Shown in pieces: positions 6,697 through 11,370 of a stretch of DNA of 11,370 bases. A model generated the notes under the pieces. That model did no database searches. It was not told the DNA's origin and worked only from the letters and a program-made list of their open reading frames with translations. The translations under genes were made by a program, and so were the position numbers. The stretch is taken from NCBI GenBank assembly GCA_036395835.1, contig DASWCW010000043.1:1-11370 (forward strand), read 5' to 3'. Every line of letters starts with the position of its first letter. Position 1 is the stretch's first letter. This DNA is from AP-16 sp036395835 (GTDB taxonomy: Bacteria; Pseudomonadota; Alphaproteobacteria; Rhizobiales; Xanthobacteraceae).

Positions 6697-7446
6697 TCAA
6701 GCCTCGAACCGGGTCCAGCCGTCGGGCAGCAGCCGTTCCTGCGGCAGGAAGCGGCCCTTGTAATCCATCTTTTTGGAGCCCTTCACCCAATACCCGAGAT
6801 AGACGTAGCTCAGGCCGAGCCCGCGGGCGCGAGCGATGTGATCGAGGATCATGAAGGTGCCGATCGAGCGGGCCCGCGCGTCCGGCTCGAAGAAGGAATA
6901 GACCATCGACAGGCCATCGCTGAGCAGGTCGGTCAATGCGACGCCCAGCAGCGGACCGCTGCCGCGCCCGGCGGCGTGCGCTTCCGGATCGTGGCCGCGG
7001 TATTCGACGATGCGGGTGTCGACGTGGCTGTCCTCGACCATCATCGCATAGTCGAGCACGGTCATATCGGCCATGCCGCCGTCGCGATGCCGCAGATCCA
7101 GATAGCCGCGAAACACCGAATATTGCTCCGAGGTCGGGACCGACACGCGCATCTCGCCGACCACGTCCGAGTTGCGCTCGAGCACGCGCCGCATGCTGCG
7201 GCTCGGCTGGAAATCATCGACGATGACCCGCACCGACACGCACGCGCGGCAGGCTTCGCAAGCCGGCCGATAGGCGATCGACTGGCTGCGGCGGAAGCCG
7301 CCGTGGGTAAGCAGATCATTGAGCTCGGAAGCGCGGTCGCCGACGAGATGCGTGAAGACCTTGCGCTCCTCCTTGCCCGAGAGGTACGGGCACGGCGAGG
7401 GCGCGGTGAGATAGAATTGCGGCGTGTCGCGAGAGTGCCGAGTCAC
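6697..7446 (-). CDS. bpt: Bpt, aspartate/glutamate leucyltransferase (bacterial ATE family)
   Basis: Cytoplasmic tRNA-dependent aminoacyltransferase of the N-degron pathway. The bacterial Bpt branch moves Leu from Leu-tRNA to N-terminal Asp or Glu, marking proteins for ClpS and ClpAP. The 249-residue product has the normal length. The N-terminal ATE domain shows the Cys cluster PACEACRACVSVRV (Cys63, 66, 69) and the FQPSRSMRR block. The C-terminal domain has VYSFFEPDARARSIGTFMILDHI and YLGYWVKGSKKMDYKGRFLP, typical of the family. The start at 7446 is GTG, chosen because the next residues (TRHSRDTPQFYLTAPSPCPYL) fit the family N-terminus; the ribosome-binding site is weak. It lies 70 nt downstream of the RDD gene, probably in the same transcript. 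Older annotations call this arginyltransferase (ate). Confidence 0.95.
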   Translation of the reverse strand: MTRHSRDTPQFYLTAPSPCPYLSGKEERKVFTHLVGDRASELNDLLTHGGFRRSQSIAYRPACEACRACVSVRVIVDDFQPSRSMRRVLERNSDVVGEMRVSVPTSEQYSVFRGYLDLRHRDGGMADMTVLDYAMMVEDSHVDTRIVEYRGHDPEAHAAGRGSGPLLGVALTDLLSDGLSMVYSFFEPDARARSIGTFMILDHIARARGLGLSYVYLGYWVKGSKKMDYKGRFLPQERLLPDGWTRFEA

Positions 7447-7516
7447 GATGCGATGCTTTTCTTGCCGACGTTGCGATCAGGATCCTGGCCGAGCATTGCC
7501 AACTCCGTGTGAACGC

Positions 7517-8059
7517 TCAAACCCCGCGGCGCGACAATACGCGCAGCGCGTTGGCCCGCACCTCATTGTTGATGACCACGGTGCCGACCAGCATGTCGTG
7601 GAGCAGGCGCCGGCGGTCGTTGAACAACCCGACCAGCAGGATCAACGGGGTGAGGGCCGAAATCGAGATCCAGAACACGATGGCATGCACCGCACCGAGC
7701 AGGAAATAGAGCGGCGCCCCGTACCAGGTGCGCATCTCGAGATCCATAGCCCGCATGCCCATCGTCGCCGAGGCCGGACTTCCGAGCGTCACGCCGTAGT
7801 AGACCAGCGCCCAGATCACCGCAGCCGGGCTCAACAGCCAATAGAGCGCCCAGCCGAGCCCCAACGTCACCAGCCCGAACACGAAGATGAACAGGCCGGC
7901 GAATACCACCGGAATGGCGATCAGGACCACGTCGATGAAGAAAGCCAGGACGCGGCGCGCCAGCACGCCCTCGAACAGCTCGGGGTCGACCGCCGGATCG
8001 TAGGCATGCGGCTTGACTTCGAACGAGACGCCAACCCGCCTCGGCTCGCTTTCCGGCAT
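7517..8059 (-). CDS. RDD-family integral membrane protein
   Basis: 180-residue inner-membrane protein. The three residues that name the family are visible: Arg in ARRVLAFFIDVV (about 34-45), Asp43 in the same helix, and Asp in NDRRRLLHDMLVGTVVI near the C-terminus. Hydrophobic segments lie at about 36-60, 62-87 and 122-146, and a short soluble N-terminus comes first. The family's role is not well defined; some members have been linked to ion or Na+/H+ exchange, but nothing here shows that. The ATG at 8059 has GGAGGA about 9 nt upstream on the minus strand. It is the first gene of the run RDD-bpt-aldolase and is divergent from threonine ammonia-lyase. Confidence 0.88.
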   Translation of the reverse strand: MPESEPRRVGVSFEVKPHAYDPAVDPELFEGVLARRVLAFFIDVVLIAIPVVFAGLFIFVFGLVTLGLGWALYWLLSPAAVIWALVYYGVTLGSPASATMGMRAMDLEMRTWYGAPLYFLLGAVHAIVFWISISALTPLILLVGLFNDRRRLLHDMLVGTVVINNEVRANALRVLSRRGV

Positions 8060-8100
8060 GATGCGCTATCCTCCGGCTACGTTCGGCAGCCGAAAATGGG

Positions 8101-8194
8101 CCGAGCCGGAGATTCACGCAAGGGGCGGCTCGGCCGAATCGAGCCGCCGGGGGCGAGCCTAACGCCTTGGAAGCGGGAAAGGCTGCCGGCTCGG
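8101..8194. promoter_or_regulatory. Leader region with overlapping GGCTCG/CGAGCC hairpins
   Basis: The 182-bp gap between the divergent RDD and threonine ammonia-lyase genes contains a perfect 9-bp stem, GGCGGCTCG (8124-8132) and CGAGCCGCC (8140-8148), with a 7-nt loop. The same core is repeated: CCGAGCC at 8101-8107 can pair with 8127-8133, and CGAGCC at 8154-8159 can pair with GGCTCG at 8188-8193. The first two pairings compete for the same bases. No T-run follows, so it is not a plain terminator. It may be a regulatory leader for the + strand gene, or just GC-rich coincidence. Confidence 0.3.
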
Positions 8195-8241
8195 ATTTGC
8201 GACGTGCGCGCATTGGGGCATTGAGGGCGAAGTTTGGGAGG

Positions 8242-9471
8242 ATGCCGGTGGAGATCACGCTCGCGGCCATTGAGCAGGCGCGCCGCGCCGTTTCCGGCGC
8301 GATCCTGCGCACGCCCTTGCTGCCGGCGCCGCGGCTTTCGGCCCTGACCGGGGCGGAGGTCCACATAAAATACGAGAATCTGCAGGTGACCGGCTCGTTC
8401 AAGGAGCGCGGCGCCTTGGCGAAACTTGCGACCTTGCCGGCCGCGGCGCGAATCAGAGGCGTGATCGCCATATCGGCGGGCAATCATGCCCAGGCCGTCG
8501 CCTACCACGCGGGCCTGCTGAAGATTCCGGCCACCATCGTCATGCCGGCCGCGACCCCGTTGGTCAAAGTCGCGGCAACCGAGCGCCACGGCGCCGAAGT
8601 GGTGCTCGAGGGTGAAACGCTCGCGGAATGCGAGACGCGTGCCGAGAAAATCGCCGCGGAGCGCCATCTAACCTGGGTGCATCCTTACGACGATGCGCAG
8701 GTCATGGCCGGCCAGGGCACCATCGCGCTGGAGATGCTCGAGGAGAGCCCCGAGCTCGAGCTCCTGGTGTTTCCCATCGGCGGCGGCGGGCTCATTGCCG
8801 GCAATGCGGTGGCGGCCAAAGCCGTCAAGCCGTCGATCGGCATCATCGGGGTCGAGGCCGCGCTCTATCCGTCGATGTGGAATGCGGTGAGGGGCGATCA
8901 CCGCCCGATCGGCGGACCCACCCTGGCAGAGGGCATCGCGGTCAAAAACGTGGGAAAGCTGGCGCTGCCGCTGGTCACGGAGCTCGTCGCCGACATCGTG
9001 CTGGTCGACGAAGCGCAGCTCGAAGGCGCGGTGAACGCCTATGCCACGCTGCAAAAGACCATGGCGGAGGGCGCCGGCGCCGCCGGCCTGGCCGCGATGC
9101 TCGCCGAGCCCGATCGGTTCCGCGGCAAGAAGGTCGGGCTCGTGCTGACCGGCGGCAATATCGACCCGCGCATTCTCGCGACCATCATGGTGCGCGAGCT
9201 CGAGCGCGAGGATCGCATCATCGCGTTTCGGCTGACCATTCCCGACCAGCCGGGCGTGCTCGGGAACATCGCCAGCCGATTGGGTCAGCTCGGTGCCAAT
9301 ATTCTCGAAGTCGAGCACAAGCGCTTGTTGCTCGACGTTCCGGCCAAGGGCACGCAGCTCGACATCACGGTGGAGACCCGCGATCGCGCCCATGCGCAAC
9401 GGGTGCTCGCGGCCTTCGAGGCGGACGGCTATGCGCCGCAGCGCATCGCCGCCGGCGCCGCGATGCGGTGA
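8242..9471 (+). CDS. ilvA: Threonine ammonia-lyase (threonine dehydratase), single-ACT medium form
   Basis: PLP enzyme that deaminates L-threonine to 2-oxobutanoate, the entry to isoleucine synthesis or threonine breakdown; cytoplasmic. The 409 residues match the medium form (PLP domain plus one ACT domain). The PLP lysine is Lys54 in YENLQVTGSFKERGA; the substrate loop is SAGNHAQ (78-84); the phosphate-binding tetraglycine is GGGG at 180-183 in PIGGGGLIAGN. The C-terminal ACT domain begins near AFRLTIPDQPGVLGNIASRLG (about residue 335) and suggests allosteric control by an amino acid. The start is uncertain: GGGAGG (8236-8241) abuts ATG 8242 but stands an ideal 6 nt before the in-frame GTG at 8248, so the true protein may be 407 residues. 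It could equally be named tdcB. It converges with hemB across an inverted repeat. Confidence 0.93.
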   Translation: MPVEITLAAIEQARRAVSGAILRTPLLPAPRLSALTGAEVHIKYENLQVTGSFKERGALAKLATLPAAARIRGVIAISAGNHAQAVAYHAGLLKIPATIVMPAATPLVKVAATERHGAEVVLEGETLAECETRAEKIAAERHLTWVHPYDDAQVMAGQGTIALEMLEESPELELLVFPIGGGGLIAGNAVAAKAVKPSIGIIGVEAALYPSMWNAVRGDHRPIGGPTLAEGIAVKNVGKLALPLVTELVADIVLVDEAQLEGAVNAYATLQKTMAEGAGAAGLAAMLAEPDRFRGKKVGLVLTGGNIDPRILATIMVRELEREDRIIAFRLTIPDQPGVLGNIASRLGQLGANILEVEHKRLLLDVPAKGTQLDITVETRDRAHAQRVLAAFEADGYAPQRIAAGAAMR

Positions 9472-9483
9472 TAGCGCGGCCGC

Positions 9484-9568
9484 AGGATGGGTTGAGCGAA
9501 GCGAAACCCATCACCGGTCGCGCATGGGCAGCGGTCGAGATGGGTTTCGCTGGCGCTCAACCCATCCT
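9484..9568. repeat. Long palindromic intergenic repeat between ilvA and hemB
   Basis: Two arms, 9484-9512 and 9539-9568, are inverted copies. They share the 13-bp block GATGGGTTTCGCT and the 15-bp block CGCTCAACCCATCCT, differing only by one versus two bases between the blocks. Each arm can also fold on its own through GATGGGTT/AACCCATC. The spacer is 26 nt. Read as protein, one arm gives GWVERSETHH, a string I recall from spurious ORFs in rhizobial genomes, which suggests a dispersed repeat family. It starts 12 nt after the ilvA stop and runs into the hemB coding end. On the + strand it is followed by a T-rich tract (9569-9580), so it may also terminate ilvA transcription. Confidence 0.8.
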
Positions 9569-10633
9569 ACTTTTCAATTTCTCCGCCACCCTCGGGGCGA
9601 AATAGGTGAGGATGCCGGCCGCGCCGGCGCGCTTGAACGCGATCAGGCTCTCCATCATCGCTTTGTCGCCGTCGATCCAGCCGTTCTGCGCCGCCGCCAT
9701 GATCATCGAATATTCGCCCGACACCTGATAGACGAAAGTCGGCATGCCGAACGCGTCGCGGATGCGCCGCAGGATATCGAGATAGGGCAGGCCGGGTTTC
9801 ACCATGATCATGTCGGCGCCCTCGGCGATGTCGAGCTCGGCCTCGCGCAGCGCCTCCTCCGAGTTCGCCGGATCCATCTGATAGGTGCGCTTGTCGCCGG
9901 TGAGCGTGGCGGAGGAGCCGACCGCGTCGCGGAACGGGCCATAGAACGCGGAGGCGTATTTCGCCGTATAGGCCATGATCGCGACGTCCGCGAACGAGGC
10001 TTCGTCGAGCGCGGCCCGGATGGCGCCGACGCGCCCGTCCATCATGTCGGAGGGCGCGATGATGTCGCAGCCGGCCTGCGCCTGCACCAGCGCCTGCCGC
10101 ACCAGCACCGCCACGGTCTCGTCGTTGAGGATGACGCCGTCGCGCAAGAGGCCGTCGTGGCCATGGCTGGTGTAGGGATCGAGCGCGACGTCGCAGACGA
10201 TGCCGACCTCCGGGATCGCCTGCTTGATGGCGCGGATGGCGCGGCACACCAGGTTGTCCGGATTGAGCGCCTCGCTGCCGTCCTCGTCGCGCAAGGCGGG
10301 GTCGGTGTAGGGGAACAAGGCGATCGCCGGAATCCGAAGCGTGGCGGCCCGCTCGGCGTCGCGCACCGCCTCGTCGACCGACAAGCGTTCGACGCCGGGC
10401 ATCGAATCGACCGGTACCCGCAAGCCGTTGCCCTCGACCAGGAACAGCGGCCAGATCAGATCGTCGGCGGTCAGCGCGTGCTCGCGCACCAACCGCCGCA
10501 GCCAGTCGGCGCGGCGGTTGCGGCGCGGGCGGGAGGTGAGATCGAGCTCGACGGCGCTGCCGGCGCGCGATTTTGCTTCGATCGGCGCGAGGCGGGATCT
10601 GGTCTCGATCGGGCGGCCGAATTTGATGGCCAT
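9557..10633 (-). CDS. hemB: HemB, delta-aminolevulinic acid dehydratase (porphobilinogen synthase)
   Basis: Cytoplasmic enzyme that joins two 5-aminolevulinate molecules into porphobilinogen in haem, sirohaem and cobalamin precursor synthesis. It has 358 residues. The two active-site lysines are Lys225 (MAYTAKYAS) and Lys279 (MIMVKPGLPYLD). The metal loop reads CDVALDPYTSHGHDG (147-161): the three zinc-binding Cys of the E. coli type are replaced by Ala150, Asp152 and Asp160, the Mg2+-dependent pattern described for Bradyrhizobium. The ATG at 10633 has GGAG 8 nt upstream. The last three codons and the TGA lie inside the palindromic repeat, so the C-terminus (RMG) is supplied by the repeat. 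It is divergent from the acyl-CoA dehydrogenase gene. Confidence 0.96.
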   Translation of the reverse strand: MAIKFGRPIETRSRLAPIEAKSRAGSAVELDLTSRPRRNRRADWLRRLVREHALTADDLIWPLFLVEGNGLRVPVDSMPGVERLSVDEAVRDAERAATLRIPAIALFPYTDPALRDEDGSEALNPDNLVCRAIRAIKQAIPEVGIVCDVALDPYTSHGHDGLLRDGVILNDETVAVLVRQALVQAQAGCDIIAPSDMMDGRVGAIRAALDEASFADVAIMAYTAKYASAFYGPFRDAVGSSATLTGDKRTYQMDPANSEEALREAELDIAEGADMIMVKPGLPYLDILRRIRDAFGMPTFVYQVSGEYSMIMAAAQNGWIDGDKAMMESLIAFKRAGAAGILTYFAPRVAEKLKSRMG

Positions 10634-10658
10634 GCTGGCGTCTCCGGACCTGGACTTT

Positions 10659-10685
10659 GCTCCTTTTAGCCGCTCTGAAAGGAGC
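10659..10685. promoter_or_regulatory. Inverted repeat between hemB and the acyl-CoA dehydrogenase, candidate operator
   Basis: GCTCCTTT (10659-10666) and AAAGGAGC (10678-10685) form a perfect 8-bp inverted repeat around an 11-nt spacer, 26 bp upstream of the hemB start and 71 bp upstream of the dehydrogenase start. The spacing between half-site centres, about 19 bp (roughly two helical turns), suits a dimeric regulator. It does not look like an Irr box or a known haem-control site. A second pair, GCTACC (10699-10704) and GGTAGC (10717-10722), and the palindrome TGGCGCCA (10724-10731) follow in the dehydrogenase leader. Confidence 0.35.
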
Positions 10686-10755
10686 GCGCCACCGGGGCGC
10701 TACCCACCGCGGCCATGGTAGCTTGGCGCCATCGCTTCGGGAGGAGAGGGTCCGC

Positions 10756-11370
10756 ATGGATTTCGAGCTTACCGAGGAGCAGCGCGCGTTCCGGGCGGTG
10801 GCGCGCTCGTTTGCGCGCGAGCACATGATGCCGTTCGCGCGGGAGTGGGATGAGCGCGAGATTTTTCCGGTCGAGACGCTGCGCAAGGCGGCCGCCCTGG
10901 GGTTCGGGGGCATCTACGTCAAGGACGACGTCGGCGGATCGGCACTCTCGCGGCTCGATGCCACCATCATCTTCGAGGAGCTCGCCCAGGGCTGCACCTC
11001 GACCGCGGCCTATGTTTCCATCCACAACATGAATGCGTGGATGATCGATGCCTTCGGGTCGCAGGCGCAGCGGCGAAGATTCCTGCCGAAGCTCTGCGCG
11101 ATGGAGCATTTTTCCAGCTATTGCCTGACCGAGCCGGGCTCGGGGTCCGATGCGGCGAGCCTGAACACGCGCGCCGTGCGCGACGGCGATCATTACATTC
11201 TCAACGGCTCGAAGGCCTTCATCTCCGGAGGAGGCATGTCGGACCTTTACGTCTGCATGGTGCGCACCGGAGAGGAGGGACCGAACGGCATTTCCTGCAT
11301 GGCGGTGGAGAAGGGGACGCCGGGCCTGTCCTTCGGCGCCCAGGAGAAAAAGCTCGGCTGGAAATCACAG
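10756..11370 (+). CDS. Acyl-CoA dehydrogenase, isobutyryl-CoA dehydrogenase-like, 3' end cut by window
   Basis: FAD flavoenzyme that oxidises an acyl-CoA to the 2,3-enoyl-CoA and passes electrons to ETF. The first 205 codons are present and open to the window end. The N-terminal helical domain begins MDFELTEEQRAFRAVARSFA. The middle beta domain carries the family signature YCLTEPGSGSDAASLNT (about 118-134) and LNGSKAFISGGGMSDLY, followed by GISCMAVEKGTPGLSFG and EKKLGW. The GGGMSDLY, EKGTPGLSFG and KLGWKSQ blocks are closest by eye to isobutyryl-CoA dehydrogenase (ACAD8, valine catabolism). The catalytic base lies in the missing part, so substrate remains inferred. The ATG at 10756 has a strong purine-rich site (GGAGGAGAGGG) 5 nt upstream. 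Confidence 0.9.
   Translation, partial: MDFELTEEQRAFRAVARSFAREHMMPFAREWDEREIFPVETLRKAAALGFGGIYVKDDVGGSALSRLDATIIFEELAQGCTSTAAYVSIHNMNAWMIDAFGSQAQRRRFLPKLCAMEHFSSYCLTEPGSGSDAASLNTRAVRDGDHYILNGSKAFISGGGMSDLYVCMVRTGEEGPNGISCMAVEKGTPGLSFGAQEKKLGWKSQ

Noticed and set aside
5986..7512. 508-codon + strand open frame antisense to the aldolase gene and bpt
   Set aside because: Both minus-strand genes have clear family motifs and starts. The antisense product is Arg/His/Asp-rich shadow translation.
8167..8241. 25-codon N-terminal extension of threonine ammonia-lyase from a TTG
   Set aside because: The strong Shine-Dalgarno sits at 8236-8241 and the family N-terminus begins at about residue 1 of the 8242 start.
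9293..10669. 458-codon + strand open frame across the end of ilvA, the repeat and antisense hemB
   Set aside because: It spans unrelated elements, and its only notable string (GWVERSETHH) is a translation of the palindromic repeat.

Overview
The window is GC-rich DNA whose coding third positions are almost all G or C. It looks like a chromosomal segment of an alphaproteobacterium of the order Hyphomicrobiales (Bradyrhizobium / Rhodopseudomonas / Xanthobacteraceae type). Three things suggest this: the Mg-type HemB active site, the Bpt, RDD, IlvA and HemB genes sitting side by side, and a palindromic intergenic repeat of a style I remember from these genomes. The lineage call is inference from sequence style, not from a search. 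I saw no tRNA, rRNA, CRISPR array, transposase or phage gene.

Left block (1-5188). The window opens with the likely tail of a membrane protein on the + strand. A minus-strand potassium module follows, transcribed from 5188 down to 139. It holds a KdpD-like sensor kinase without the usual N-terminal KdpD nucleotide-binding domain, the response regulator KdpE (4-nt ATGA overlap with kdpD), a small single-pass membrane protein, and the K+ transporter Kup (4-nt ATGA overlap with the small gene). The pump genes kdpFABC are not here. The arrangement suggests that a K+/turgor two-component system controls, or once controlled, a Kup uptake system and a small membrane partner. This is the most unusual part of the window.

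Middle block (5375-8059). A secreted cupin-fold protein (+) is divergent from kdpD. It converges on a minus-strand run: RDD membrane protein, then the N-degron aminoacyltransferase Bpt, then an HpcH/HpaI-family aldolase. The gaps between these three are 70 and 84 nt, so they may be co-transcribed.

Right block (8242-11370). Threonine ammonia-lyase (+) converges with hemB (-), the porphobilinogen synthase of haem synthesis. A long inverted repeat lies between them and reaches into the hemB stop codon. Divergent from hemB is the first 205 codons of an acyl-CoA dehydrogenase, closest by eye to isobutyryl-CoA dehydrogenase of valine breakdown, cut by the window edge. The hemB/dehydrogenase gap carries a clear inverted repeat that could be an operator.
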